The notes: a model not told the origin generated them from the sequence alone. Counted from the stretch's first letter, positions 48,456-59,947 are shown. The stretch: 64,000 nucleotides of DNA from Streptomyces davaonensis JCM 4913 (GCF_000349325.1 NC_020504.1:7792326-7856325), one strand, 5' to 3'. Made by a program: numbers and translations.

Positions 48456-49394
48456 TCAGCCGCGGGCCCGTTGGGTGACGGCGATGCAGACGAGCACCGC
48501 CGCGGCCGTCAAGGGGGCGGCCACGGTGAGCTGCTCGCCGAGCAGCAGCACCGACCACACCAGTGTGAGCAGGGGCTGCGCCAACTGCAACTGGCTGGCC
48601 TTCGGGACGCCGATGACCGCCATGCCCCGGTACCAGACGACAAGGCCGAGGAACTGGGAACCGGCCGCCACCCACAGCAGTCCGGTGACGCTGTGCGCGG
48701 TGAGCGCGAAGGGCTCCTGCGACAGCGCCAGCACGGCGCCGGGGAGGGTGAGCGGCAGGCACAGCACCAGTGCCCAGCCCACGACCTGCCAGCCCGGCAT
48801 CACCCGGGCCAGTCGACCGCCCTCGGTGTAGCCGGCCGCGCACACCAGCAGAGCGCCGAAGAGGTACAGATCGGCGGAGGTGAGGGCGCCGCCGCTCTGC
48901 TGCACGGTGAAGGCGGCCACCGCGGCGGCACCGGCCAGCGCGGCCGTCCAGAAGGTGCGTGAGGGGCGGGTGCCCATCCGCAGGGCGGAGAACAGGGCGG
49001 TGGTCAGGGGGAGCAGGCCGACCACGACGGCGGCGTGCGCGGTGGTGGAGGTCTGGAGCGCGAGCGTGGTCAGCAGCGGGAAGCCGACGACCACTCCGGC
49101 GACCACGATCGCGAGCCCCGGCCAGTGCCTGCGGTCCGGCAGGGGTACGCGCAGCGCCAGCAGACAGGCACCGGAGATCAGGGCGGCGAGAACGCTCCGC
49201 ACGGCCACCAGCGACCAGGGGCCGAACCCCTCCAGGCCCCAGGCGGTGGCGGGGAAGGTGAGGGAGAAGGCGGTCACACCGAGCGCGGCGAGGAGGGTGC
49301 CGGTGGCGGTGCTCGTCGGGGCGTCGGCGGGGGACTGGCCCGGGGTGTCGACCGCTATCCTGCTCGGCGCGATAGTGCTACTCTGTGCTCTCAT
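48456..49394 (-). CDS. EamA-family (DMT) transporter
   Basis: A 312-residue membrane protein with about ten hydrophobic segments in two EamA repeats (first from residue 31, GTLLAALGVTAFSLTFPATAWG; second from about 175, ADLYLFGALLVCAAGYTEGG). Family members export amino acids or metabolites; substrate unknown. The ATG overlaps the start codon of the divergent MocR gene (shared CATG), and TACGCT on the minus strand at 49400-49405 lies five bases before it, so it is probably leaderless. The MocR protein is likely its regulator. Confidence 0.85.
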   Translation of the reverse strand: MRAQSSTIAPSRIAVDTPGQSPADAPTSTATGTLLAALGVTAFSLTFPATAWGLEGFGPWSLVAVRSVLAALISGACLLALRVPLPDRRHWPGLAIVVAGVVVGFPLLTTLALQTSTTAHAAVVVGLLPLTTALFSALRMGTRPSRTFWTAALAGAAAVAAFTVQQSGGALTSADLYLFGALLVCAAGYTEGGRLARVMPGWQVVGWALVLCLPLTLPGAVLALSQEPFALTAHSVTGLLWVAAGSQFLGLVVWYRGMAVIGVPKASQLQLAQPLLTLVWSVLLLGEQLTVAAPLTAAAVLVCIAVTQRARG

Positions 49395-49410
49395 GCAAGA
49401 GCGTAGCAGT
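49372..49410. promoter_or_regulatory. Divergent leaderless promoters and palindrome shared by EamA and MocR genes
   Basis: The plus-strand -10 is TACTCT (49379-49384), eight bases before ATG 49393. The minus-strand -10 is TACGCT (49405-49400), five bases before ATG 49394. AGTGCTAC (49374-49381) and GTAGCAGT (49403-49410) form an imperfect inverted repeat around them, with GCTCT/AGAGC inside. The centre is the shared CATG. Confidence 0.6.
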
Positions 49411-50826
49411 GTCGGTGAACTGGCGGATCGGCTGCGGCGGGAACTCGACCGCTACTCCTACGGTGGAAAGCTCCCGTCGAGCCGGGCTCTCGTCGAGCGG
49501 TTCCGGGTGAGCCCGGTGACGGTCTCACGGGCCCTCGCGCAGCTCGCCGCCGAGGGGCTGGTGGTGACCCGGCCCGGCGCCGGGGCCTTCCGGGCCCGGC
49601 CGCGTGCCGAGGCGGCGCCCGCCGGGGACACCTCCTGGCAGGAGGTCGCACTGAGCGCCGACGGTGTCGCCGAGCTGGTGCCGCGCTCGGTGAACGCCTC
49701 CGGGGTGCTGATCTCGCTCGCCGCCCCACCGCCGGGCGTGATCGAGTTCAACGGCGGCTATCTGCACCCCTCGCTCCAGCCGGAGCGGGCGATGGCGGCG
49801 GCGCTCTCCCGGGCCGGGCGGCGTCCCGGTGCCTGGGGCAGACCGCCCATGGAGGGGCTGCCGGAGCTGCGCGAGTGGTTCGCCCGCAGCATCGGCGGCT
49901 CGGTCACGGCGGCGGAGGTGCTGGTCACCGCCGGAGGTCAGTCCGCGCTCACCACCGCCCTGCGCGCCCTGGCGCCGCCCGGCGCCCCGGTGCTGGTGGA
50001 GTCGCCGACCTACCCCGGCATGCTGGCCATCGCCCGTGCGGCGGGCCTGCGCCCGGTGCCGGTCCCGGTGGACCCGGACGGGGTGCGCCCCGCCCTGCTC
50101 GCCGACGCCTTCCGGGCCACCGGCGCCCGGGTCTTCGTGTGCCAGCCGCTGTTCCAGAACCCGACCGGTGCCGTGCTCGCCCCCGACCGCCGCGCCGAGG
50201 TGCTGCGCATCGCCCGCGAGGCCGGTGCCTTCGTGGTCGAGGACGACTTCGTGCGGCGGCTGGTGCACGAGGACGCGGGGCCGCTGCCGCGTCCGCTCGC
50301 CGCCGACGACCCGGACGGGGTCGTGGTGCATGTCGGCTCCCTCACCAAGGCGACCTCGCCGAGCTTCCGGGTCAGCGCGCTGGCCGCCCGCGGGCCGGTG
50401 CTGGAGCGGCTGCGCGCCATCCAGGTCGTGGACACCTTCTTCGTGCCCCGCCCGCTCCAGGAGGCGGCCCTCGAACTCGTCGGCTCGCCCGCCTGGCCCC
50501 GGCATCTGCGGGCGATCTCCGCGGAGTTGCGACTGCGCCGGGACGCGATGGCGGCCGCGCTGCTGAGCGAGCTGCCCGAACTCGCCCTGCCCTACATCCC
50601 GTCCGGCGGCTACCACCTGTGGGCGCGCCTGCCGGACGGCACCGACGAGACCGCCCTGACCGCCGCCGCCCTGCGCGCGGGCGTCGCGATCACCCCCGGC
50701 CGCCCGTACTTCAGCGCCGAACCCCCGGCCGCCCATCTCCGCCTGAGCTTCGCCGCGGTCGCCGGAACCGGTGAGATCGCCGAAGGCGTACGGCGGCTGC
50801 GGGCGGCGTACGACGAGGTCGGCTGA
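49393..50826 (+). CDS. MocR-type GntR/aminotransferase regulator
   Basis: A 477-residue fusion. An N-terminal GntR winged helix spans residues 1-70 (YGGKLPSSRALVERFRVSPVTVSRALAQLAAEGLVV) and a fold-type I aminotransferase domain the rest, with the PLP region FVCQPLFQNPTGAVL, VVEDDFVRRL and the PLP lysine in VGSLTKATSPSFRVS. MocR proteins sense amines or B6 vitamers and often control a divergent gene. Here the divergent gene is the EamA transporter. The start is leaderless. Confidence 0.92.
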   Translation: MQERSSVGELADRLRRELDRYSYGGKLPSSRALVERFRVSPVTVSRALAQLAAEGLVVTRPGAGAFRARPRAEAAPAGDTSWQEVALSADGVAELVPRSVNASGVLISLAAPPPGVIEFNGGYLHPSLQPERAMAAALSRAGRRPGAWGRPPMEGLPELREWFARSIGGSVTAAEVLVTAGGQSALTTALRALAPPGAPVLVESPTYPGMLAIARAAGLRPVPVPVDPDGVRPALLADAFRATGARVFVCQPLFQNPTGAVLAPDRRAEVLRIAREAGAFVVEDDFVRRLVHEDAGPLPRPLAADDPDGVVVHVGSLTKATSPSFRVSALAARGPVLERLRAIQVVDTFFVPRPLQEAALELVGSPAWPRHLRAISAELRLRRDAMAAALLSELPELALPYIPSGGYHLWARLPDGTDETALTAAALRAGVAITPGRPYFSAEPPAAHLRLSFAAVAGTGEIAEGVRRLRAAYDEVG

Positions 50827-50955
50827 GCCACTTCCCTCTCGATTTCGGGTAGTTCGTCCGGCTGGTCCTGACCTGGAAGTAAGGTTTCGCGCACCCTGGG
50901 TAACTGGGTGGTAACGCCTCTTGACCTGCGGACTTTCCCGAATCACCATCGCGGC

Positions 50956-51549
50956 ATGTCACTTCGGGTCACGTTCGTCGCCGCCGGGCGCAGCTCGTCG
51001 CTGCTCGCCGAGCGTTTCCAGGACGACCGGCCGCTCGACGAGGCCGGCTGGTACGAGGTGCAGCGCCACGCCCACGATCTGGTGCCGCTCTCCGCGGCCG
51101 AGCTGCGCTGCTGTTCACCCACCCCGCGCAGCCGCGCCACCGGCGACGCCCTCGGCTATGCCCCGCTGGTGCAACTCGCACTGCGGGACTGCGACATGGG
51201 CCGCTGGCGCGGGCTGACGCTGGGCGAGGCGATGGCCCGCGAGCCGCAGGCGGTGGACGCCTGGCTCGCGGACCCCCGGGCCACCCCGCACGGCGGTGAG
51301 TCGCTGCTCACGTTCATCACCCGGGTCGGCGGCTGGCTCGACACCCGGCCTGTGGAGGACGGCAGCCGGGTGGTCGCCGTGGCCGAGCCCTCGGTGATCC
51401 GGGCCGCCCTGGTGTATGCCCTGAAGGCGCCGCCCGCGACCTACTGGAACCTGGACGTCCGCCCCCTGTCCACGACGACCGTCACCGGCCGCGCGGGCCG
51501 CTGGAACCTGCGGTTCGACGGGGTGCCGCCGCAGCCCTCACGGACGTAG
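50956..51549 (+). CDS. Histidine-phosphatase-fold protein lacking catalytic residues
   Basis: A 197-residue protein with the phosphoglycerate-mutase/CobC fold: SLRVTFVAAGRSSSLLAERF at the N-terminus, RPLDEAGWYEVQRHA, CCSPTPRSRATGDALGY, CDMGRWRGLTLGEAMA and HGGESLLTFITRVGGWLD. The catalytic RHG motif is AAG, and the second His region reads VAEPSVIRAAL, so both catalytic His are absent. It is probably a pseudo-enzyme or binding protein. ATG at 50956 is chosen to give the family start. Convergent with the following minus-strand pair. Confidence 0.8.
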   Translation: MSLRVTFVAAGRSSSLLAERFQDDRPLDEAGWYEVQRHAHDLVPLSAAELRCCSPTPRSRATGDALGYAPLVQLALRDCDMGRWRGLTLGEAMAREPQAVDAWLADPRATPHGGESLLTFITRVGGWLDTRPVEDGSRVVAVAEPSVIRAALVYALKAPPATYWNLDVRPLSTTTVTGRAGRWNLRFDGVPPQPSRT

Positions 51550-51554
51550 GGCCC

Positions 51555-52091
51555 TCATGGGCGCAGGCCCGTGGTGGGCAGTCCGAAGTGCTCCGCGATG
51601 TTGTTCAGGGTGTGTGCGCCGTCCGCGTTGAAGTCGGGGTCGGAGTCGTAGCGGGAGGTGTCCCGGCCGACGATCCGCGCGTCCAGCAGCTCGCGTATTA
51701 GCAGATCCGGCATGCCGCCGCCGCGCCGGGACTCCCGACGCCGGCCGAGGTTGAACAGCGTCCCCTCGAAACCGCCCCGGCTGTACGTGAACTGGAACGG
51801 GTGCTGGGGGCAGTGCGGAACCAGGTAGTTCTGCCCGTGCGGGCACGCGCACGCGGGTGTGGAGGCCAGGAACACGCTCTCCGCGCCGTCCGCCCGGGTG
51901 AGGTCGCGCGCCCGCTCCCAGGCGCCGTAACGCTCAGCGGTGGCGTAGGCGTCGTGCACCGCCCAGACCCAGCCGGACGACTCCCCGGTGGCCGCAGGCG
52001 GGCGGCCCGACTCGGTGAACCAGCCGGACAGCGTGATCACGTCCAGGCCCCTGCACCAGGTGACGAAGGAGTCCGTCGGCAGCCAGGTCAT
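51555..52091 (-). CDS. Unknown protein, paralogue of its neighbour (DUF6461-like)
   Basis: A 178-residue soluble protein. It shares with the adjacent gene the blocks GWVWAVHDAYATAE / GWSWAVHDMVNAEI, a central region of FxVTEPxS type, and a C-terminal HFGLPTTGL / HFALPSPPL end. It resembles what I recall as DUF6461, but I cannot verify this. A Cys-rich stretch (ACACPHGQNYLVPHCPQH) may bind metal. ATG 52091 overlaps the upstream stop (ATGA). Confidence 0.65.
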   Translation of the reverse strand: MTWLPTDSFVTWCRGLDVITLSGWFTESGRPPAATGESSGWVWAVHDAYATAERYGAWERARDLTRADGAESVFLASTPACACPHGQNYLVPHCPQHPFQFTYSRGGFEGTLFNLGRRRESRRGGGMPDLLIRELLDARIVGRDTSRYDSDPDFNADGAHTLNNIAEHFGLPTTGLRP

Positions 52092-52633
52092 CGTGCCGTC
52101 CACTCGGCGGCCAGCGGTGGCGAGGGCAGCGCGAAGTGGCCGACGAGGGTCTTCATGAGCCGCCCCCGGTCGTCCTCGGTGTGCTCCCAGCAGTCGTGCC
52201 CGAGGTCGTCCTCGTGCGGGCAGTGGGAGTCGGGGCCTATGAGGTTCGCCGCCAGCAGCTCGGGGGAGAGGTGGTCGGGGTCATCGCCCACCCGCTGCCC
52301 CAGGTCCTCGAAGCTGAACCTCAGGATCAGCCGGCCGTCGCGGTAGTACTCGAAGTCCGGCGGGAAACCCTTGACGCTGCACGGCTCGGTGACGAACACG
52401 ACCAGCTCGGTGCCGTCCGGGCACACGCGCCGGTAGTTGACGGGGTCGAAGTCCTCGATCTCCGCGTTCACCATGTCATGCACCGCCCAGCTCCAGCCCC
52501 CGTCCTCGCCCCGGTCGAGCGGTTCCCGGTCGAGGCGGCGCAGTCCGTCGGCGAGCGCGTCGAGCGAACTGCCGCGCGCGAACACGACGTTCACCTCGTG
52601 ATGATCGTAGGAGCGGTGTGTCCACTTGGTCAT
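52088..52633 (-). CDS. Unknown protein, paralogue of its neighbour (DUF6461-like)
   Basis: A 181-residue acidic soluble protein, first gene of a two-gene operon with its paralogue. The motif GWSWAVHDMVNAEI lies near residue 46, with VVFVTEPCSVKGFPPDFEYYRDGRL and a His/Cys/Asp-rich stretch (SHCPHEDDLGHDCWEHTEDD) at about 135-155. There is no signal peptide. The family resembles small proteins seen beside bacterial toxin or immunity genes, but nothing here proves that role. Confidence 0.65.
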   Translation of the reverse strand: MTKWTHRSYDHHEVNVVFARGSSLDALADGLRRLDREPLDRGEDGGWSWAVHDMVNAEIEDFDPVNYRRVCPDGTELVVFVTEPCSVKGFPPDFEYYRDGRLILRFSFEDLGQRVGDDPDHLSPELLAANLIGPDSHCPHEDDLGHDCWEHTEDDRGRLMKTLVGHFALPSPPLAAEWTAR

Positions 52634-52750
52634 GGCGAGCACCCTAGAGGCCACCACTGACAGCGCCCCCGGGTGTGGGCGGTGATCCCCACTGGCCTGA
52701 ACTCGCCCATGGCGCCCCCGACTTCGCCCCACCCGTTCCTGCGCGACCCA

Positions 52751-52817
52751 TTGACGCGTTCCTGCCCCCTCCCTATCTTGCCGTTCGAAGTGCTGATCAG
52801 TGTCTGATATTTCGAAC
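52751..52817 (+). promoter_or_regulatory. abfA promoter and GTTCGAA inverted repeat
   Basis: TTGACG (52751-52756) and TATCTT (52774-52779) are separated by 17 bases, a near-consensus vegetative promoter. Downstream, GTTCGAA (52783-52789) and TTCGAAC (52811-52817) form a perfect inverted repeat with a 21-base spacer, covering the expected transcription start. It is well placed for a repressor of arabinose-polysaccharide use. Confidence 0.6.
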
Positions 52818-52837
52818 AATCGAGCCGCGGAGTATCC

Positions 52838-55312
52838 ATGTCACGCACCCGCTGGAGATACGGCCTGACGGCCACCGCCTGTCTGTTGGCCGCCGGTCTC
52901 GTCCCCGCTCCCGCCCATGCCGAGGACGTCACCGACTACGCGATCACCGTCGACCCGACGGACCGGGGCGCGAAGATCGACGACACCATGTACGGCGTCT
53001 TCTTCGAGGACATCAACCGGGCCGCCGACGGCGGTCTGTACGCCGAGCTCGTGCAGAACCGGTCCTTCGAGTACTCCACCGCGGACAACGGCTCGTACAC
53101 CCCCCTCACCTCCTGGGCGGTCTCCGGCACGGCCGAGGTACTCGACGACTCCGGCCGGCTGAACGAGCGCAACCGCAACTACCTCTCCCTGAGCGCCGGT
53201 TCGGCCGTCACCAACTCCGGATACAACACCGGTGTCCGCGTCGAGCAGGGCAAGCGGTACGACTTCTCCGTATGGGCCCGCGCCGACGCCGGATCCACCC
53301 TCACCGTCGGTCTGAAGGACGCGGCGGGCACCCTCGCGACGGCCCGTCAGGTCGCTGTCTCGGGCGGCTGGAAGAAGTACACCGCCACCTTCACCGCGAG
53401 CCGCACCAGCTCCCACGGCCGCCTCGCCGTCGCCTCCTCCGGTGCCGCCGCGCTCGACATGGTCTCGCTCTTCCCGCGCGACACCTACAAGCAGCAGGCG
53501 AACGGACTGCGCAAGGACCTCGCCCAGAAGATCGAGGCCCTCAACCCCTCCTTCGTCCGCTTCCCCGGCGGCTGCCTGGTCAACACCGGCTCCATGCAGG
53601 ACTACAGCGAGTCCTCGAACTGGCAGCGCAAGCGTTCCTACCAGTGGAAGGACACCATCGGTCCGGTGGAGGAGCGCGCCACCAACGCCAACTTCTGGGG
53701 ATACAATCAGAGTTACGGCCTCGGCTACTACGAGTACTTCCGCTTCTCCGAGGACATCGGCGCCATGCCGCTGCCCGTGGTCCCCGCCCTGGTCACCGGC
53801 TGCGGCCAGAACCGCGCCACCGACGACGAGGCGCTGCTCCAGCGGCACATCCAGGACACCCTCGACCTCATCGAGTTCGCCAACGGCCCGGTCACCAGCA
53901 CCTGGGGCAAGAAGCGCGCCGCGATGGGCCACCCCAAGCCCTTCGGCCTGACCCACCTCGCCGTCGGCAACGAGGAGAACCTCCCGAACGAGTACTTCGC
54001 CCGCTTCCTGAAGTTCCGCGCCGCGATCGAGGCCGCGTACCCGGACATCACCGTCGTCTCCAACTCCGGCCCCGACGACTCCGGTTCGACCTTCGACACC
54101 GCCTGGAAGCTCAACCGCGAGGCGAACGTCGACATGGTCGACGAGCACTACTACAACAGCCCGCAGTGGTTCCTCCAGAACAACGACCGCTACGACAGCT
54201 ACGACCGCTCAGGACCCAAGGTCTTCCTCGGCGAGTACGCCTCCCAGGGCAACGCCCTCAAGAACGCCCTCTCCGAAGCCGCGTTCATGACCGGCCTGGA
54301 GCGCAACGCCGACGTCGTCAAGCTTGCCTCGTACGCCCCGCTGCTCGCCAACGAGGACTATGTGCAGTGGCGGCCCGACCTGATCTGGTTCAACAACCAC
54401 GCCTCCTGGAACTCCGCCAACTACGAGGTCCAGAAGCTGTTCATGAACAACGTCGGCGACCGCGTCGTCCCCTCCACCGCGACCGGTACCCCCACCGTCA
54501 GCGGCCCGATCACCGGCGCCGTCGGCCTGTCGACCTGGGCGACCAGCGCGGCGTACGACGATGTGCAGGTGACCTCGGCGGACGGCACGTCGCTGCTCAG
54601 CGACGACTTCTCCGGTGACGCCTCCCGGTGGACGCACAACGGCACCGGCAGCTGGAGCATCCAGGACGGGGCCTACGTCCAGAGCGACGCCGCCGCCGAG
54701 AACACCCTGGTGACCGCGGGCGATCCGCGCTGGCAGGACTACGACCTGCATGTGAGGGCCACCAAGAAGTCCGGCAAGGAGGGCTTCCTGGTCGCCTTCG
54801 GCGTCAAGGACACCGGCAACTACTACTGGTGGAACCTGGGCGGCTGGAACAACACCCAGTCCGCCGTCGAACAGGCCACGGACGGTGGCAAGTCGACGCT
54901 GATCTCCAAGGCCGGGTCGATCGAGACCGGCCGCGCCTACGACATCGACATCAAGGTGCGCGGCCGCCAGGTCACCCTCTACCTCGACGGCCAGGAGTGG
55001 GGCAGCTTCAAGGACGACAAGCCGGCCGAGCCCTTCCGCCAGGTCGTCACCAAGGACGCGGCCACCGGCGACCTGATCGTCAAGGTCGTCAACGCCCAGT
55101 CCGCGGACGCCCGTACGGCGATCGACCTGGGCGGCGCGAAGGTCGCCTCCCGAGCCCGGGTGACCACCCTGGCCGGTGAGCCGGACTCGGTGAACAGCGA
55201 GACGAACACCCCGGTCACGCCCGTGACGTCGACCGTGTCGGGGATCGCCACGAAGTTCACGTACACCTTCCCGGCGAACTCGGTGACCTTCCTGCGGATC
55301 AGGCACGGGTAG
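52838..55312 (+). CDS. abfA: Secreted GH51 alpha-L-arabinofuranosidase
   Basis: An 824-residue exported enzyme that removes arabinofuranosyl side chains from hemicellulose. The signal peptide is 1-29 (LVPAPAHA-ED). A GH51 start motif (GAKIDDTMYGVFFEDINRAADGG) is followed by an inserted carbohydrate-binding-like beta domain (about 75-210), then the catalytic barrel with acid/base Glu379 (GNEEN) and likely nucleophile Glu466 (FLGEYAS). A LamG-like domain lies about 590-735 (DDFSGDASRWTHNGTGSW). GGAGTATCC lies before the ATG. A terminator follows at 55363. Confidence 0.92.
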   Translation: MSRTRWRYGLTATACLLAAGLVPAPAHAEDVTDYAITVDPTDRGAKIDDTMYGVFFEDINRAADGGLYAELVQNRSFEYSTADNGSYTPLTSWAVSGTAEVLDDSGRLNERNRNYLSLSAGSAVTNSGYNTGVRVEQGKRYDFSVWARADAGSTLTVGLKDAAGTLATARQVAVSGGWKKYTATFTASRTSSHGRLAVASSGAAALDMVSLFPRDTYKQQANGLRKDLAQKIEALNPSFVRFPGGCLVNTGSMQDYSESSNWQRKRSYQWKDTIGPVEERATNANFWGYNQSYGLGYYEYFRFSEDIGAMPLPVVPALVTGCGQNRATDDEALLQRHIQDTLDLIEFANGPVTSTWGKKRAAMGHPKPFGLTHLAVGNEENLPNEYFARFLKFRAAIEAAYPDITVVSNSGPDDSGSTFDTAWKLNREANVDMVDEHYYNSPQWFLQNNDRYDSYDRSGPKVFLGEYASQGNALKNALSEAAFMTGLERNADVVKLASYAPLLANEDYVQWRPDLIWFNNHASWNSANYEVQKLFMNNVGDRVVPSTATGTPTVSGPITGAVGLSTWATSAAYDDVQVTSADGTSLLSDDFSGDASRWTHNGTGSWSIQDGAYVQSDAAAENTLVTAGDPRWQDYDLHVRATKKSGKEGFLVAFGVKDTGNYYWWNLGGWNNTQSAVEQATDGGKSTLISKAGSIETGRAYDIDIKVRGRQVTLYLDGQEWGSFKDDKPAEPFRQVVTKDAATGDLIVKVVNAQSADARTAIDLGGAKVASRARVTTLAGEPDSVNSETNTPVTPVTSTVSGIATKFTYTFPANSVTFLRIRHG

Positions 55313-55362
55313 TCCCCGCCCCGAGGGCAACCATCCTCGTCACCTGAAGGTCACATGCAGGG

Positions 55363-55390
55363 CGGCGGGCGTTCGTGTGAACGCCCGCCG
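55363..55390 (+). terminator. Terminator after abfA
   Basis: A perfect 12-bp stem (CGGCGGGCGTTC with GAACGCCCGCCG) and GTGT loop, followed by TTTCCG. Confidence 0.85.
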
Positions 55391-55416
55391 TTTCCGTGAT
55401 CAATGGGAGGCGTGCG

Positions 55417-56808
55417 GTGAGCCCTGTTCGGTGGACAGCGGTGGTGGCGGCCGTGGTGGCCCTGGCGGTCGGAGGGTTCCTGGGGCTGCCCACGCTCCTC
55501 CGGGACACGGAGTCGGCCAGTGCCGTGCGGCCTGCACCCGACTTCGACGGCGACGGACGGGGGGATCTCGTGATGTCCGACGAGGACGGCAAGGTCGACG
55601 GGCTCAATCAAGCCGGATATGTCGCCGTGGCGTACGGGCCGAAGCCCGGCCGTACCCCGAAGACGCAGGTCATCACCAAGAATTCGGCCGGAGTGCCCGG
55701 TCATGCCGACGCTCAGGACTTTTTCGGCAGCAGCCCCGTGTGGGGGGACCTCGATGACGACGGCTACACGGATCTCGTCGTGGGTTCAGATCGGGCGACC
55801 GTGTTGTGGGGCGGGCCGCGGGGTTTGTCGGGCGGCACCGTGCTCGCCGCCGGAACGAGCGGGGAATGGAGCGAGTATTCGTTCGGGCAGCTCGTCATGG
55901 GCGACTTCGACGGCGACGGTCATCAGGACATCGCCGGACCAAGGCTGGTCGCCTACGGGCCGGTCACCCGCACCGGCGGCGCTGCCCGCACGGATCGGAT
56001 CACCCTGGACTCGGGCGAGCATCCGGTGGACGAGGCCGAGGAGGAGTACTGGGAGACGTACGACATCGCAGTCGGGGACGCCGACGGCGACGGGTTCACC
56101 GACCTCCTCGCGGTGGCCTCCGTGGACTACGACGGCGAACCCGGCGACGCCCTCCTGCTCTTTCTCAAGGGGGGCTCGGACGGTCTGAAGGCGCCGGTGA
56201 CCGTGATGAAGGGTGAGCGCAAAGATCGTCCGGACATCGGACATGAGATCGAGACGGGCGACCTGGACCGGGACGGCTACGACGACATCGTCTCCGCGGA
56301 CTCGTCCGGGCGCGGCTCGGTCAAGGTGGTGTACGGCAACGCCGACGGGCCCGATCCGGGCCGCATCATGACCGTGGACCAGAAGACGCCCGGGGTGCCC
56401 GGTCCGGAGACCAGTGTCGGCTTCGCCGAGTCCGTCGCGGTCGGTGACGTCGACGGCGACGGGGACCTCGACGTGGCGGTGGGCGACATGTACGCGGATG
56501 TGGGCAAGCAGAAGGACGCCAGCCGGGTCGTCGTACTGAAGGGCGACGGCTCGGGGAAGCTGACCGCTCCGGGCGCCCAGTCGATCCATCACGCCCTCCC
56601 CGGTGTGCCGCTCGACGGCACCACCTTCAACGCGCGGTACCTGGCACTCCTGGACACTGACTTCGACGGCCGCGCCGAGATGGTCGTAGGCACCGACCCA
56701 TGGTCTGCCCGGCCGGCCGGCTACTGCGTCCTTCCCGGCACGAGCAAGGGGATCACCGGCAAGGGCTCGTACTGCGTCCCCGTGCCCAGGCCCGGCCACG
56801 CATCCTGA
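55417..56808 (+). CDS. Exported FG-GAP/VCBS repeat protein
   Basis: A 463-residue protein with an N-terminal signal or anchor helix (WTAVVAAVVALAVGGFLGL) and a seven-bladed propeller of FG-GAP repeats. The calcium-binding loops are DFDGDGRGD, DLDDDGYTD, DFDGDGHQD, DADGDGFTD, DLDRDGYDD, DVDGDGDLD and DTDFDGRAE. Integrin-alpha-like repeats of this kind bind ligands or calcium; the partner is unknown. GTG 55417 has GGGAGG six bases upstream and is preferred to GTG 55396. argC's promoter begins one base after its stop. Confidence 0.88.
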   Translation: MSPVRWTAVVAAVVALAVGGFLGLPTLLRDTESASAVRPAPDFDGDGRGDLVMSDEDGKVDGLNQAGYVAVAYGPKPGRTPKTQVITKNSAGVPGHADAQDFFGSSPVWGDLDDDGYTDLVVGSDRATVLWGGPRGLSGGTVLAAGTSGEWSEYSFGQLVMGDFDGDGHQDIAGPRLVAYGPVTRTGGAARTDRITLDSGEHPVDEAEEEYWETYDIAVGDADGDGFTDLLAVASVDYDGEPGDALLLFLKGGSDGLKAPVTVMKGERKDRPDIGHEIETGDLDRDGYDDIVSADSSGRGSVKVVYGNADGPDPGRIMTVDQKTPGVPGPETSVGFAESVAVGDVDGDGDLDVAVGDMYADVGKQKDASRVVVLKGDGSGKLTAPGAQSIHHALPGVPLDGTTFNARYLALLDTDFDGRAEMVVGTDPWSARPAGYCVLPGTSKGITGKGSYCVPVPRPGHAS

Positions 56809-59035
<2,227 letters not shown>

Positions 59036-59039
<4 letters not shown>

Positions 59040-59947
59040 CCAACACGACCCGCAAGCACACCGCGCTCCCCAAGGCGCAGATCCTCATCGAGGCCCTGCC
59101 CTGGCTGGTCCGCCACAACGGCAAGACCGTCGTCATCAAGTTCGGCGGCAACGCCATGATCGACGAGGACCTCAAGGCCGCGTTCGCCCAGGACGTCGTG
59201 TTCCTGCACCACGCCGGGCTCAAGCCGGTCGTGGTGCACGGCGGCGGCCCCCAGATCAGCGCCGCGCTCGACAAGCACGGCATCGTCAGCGAGTTCAAGG
59301 CGGGCCTGCGCGTCACCACCGAGGACGCCATGGACGTCGTACGGATGGTGCTCGCCGGACAGGTCCAGCGCGAGCTGGTCAACCTGCTCAACGAACACGG
59401 CCCGCTCGCCGTCGGGTTGACCGGCGAGGACGCGCACACCATCACCGCCACCAAGCACCAGCCCGAGATCGACGGCGAGTTGGTCGACATCGGGCGGGTC
59501 GGCGAGATCACCGACATCGACACGGGCGCGATCGAGGCCCTGCTCGCCGACGGCCGCATCCCGGTCGTCTCCTCGATCGCCCGCAGCCAGGACGACGGAC
59601 ATGTCTACAACGTCAATGCTGATACGGCGGCTGCGGCACTCGCTGCTGCGCTGGACGCCGAAACCCTCATGGTCCTCACGGACGTCGAGGGCCTTTACGA
59701 GGACTGGCCCAACAGCGACGAGGTGATCAGCCGCCTCACCGCTTCCCAACTGGAGAAGCTGCTGCCGGAGTTGTCCTCCGGCATGGTGCCGAAGATGGAG
59801 GGCTGTCTGCACGCCGTCCGCAACGGCGTGCACACCGCGCGCGTCATCGACGGCCGCGTCCAGCACTCGATCCTGCTGGAGATCTTCACGGACTCGGGCA
59901 TCGGCACGATGGTCGTGCCCGACGGACTCGACGAGGGGGAGTCGTGA
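59036..59947 (+). CDS. argB: Acetylglutamate kinase
   Basis: A 303-residue kinase, usual target of arginine feedback inhibition. The ATP and substrate loops are KFGGNAMID (about residue 37), [31 protein letters not shown] and [13 protein letters not shown]. The N-terminal extension seen in arginine-sensitive enzymes is present. Coupled with argJ (ATGA) and argD (GTGA). Confidence 0.97.
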
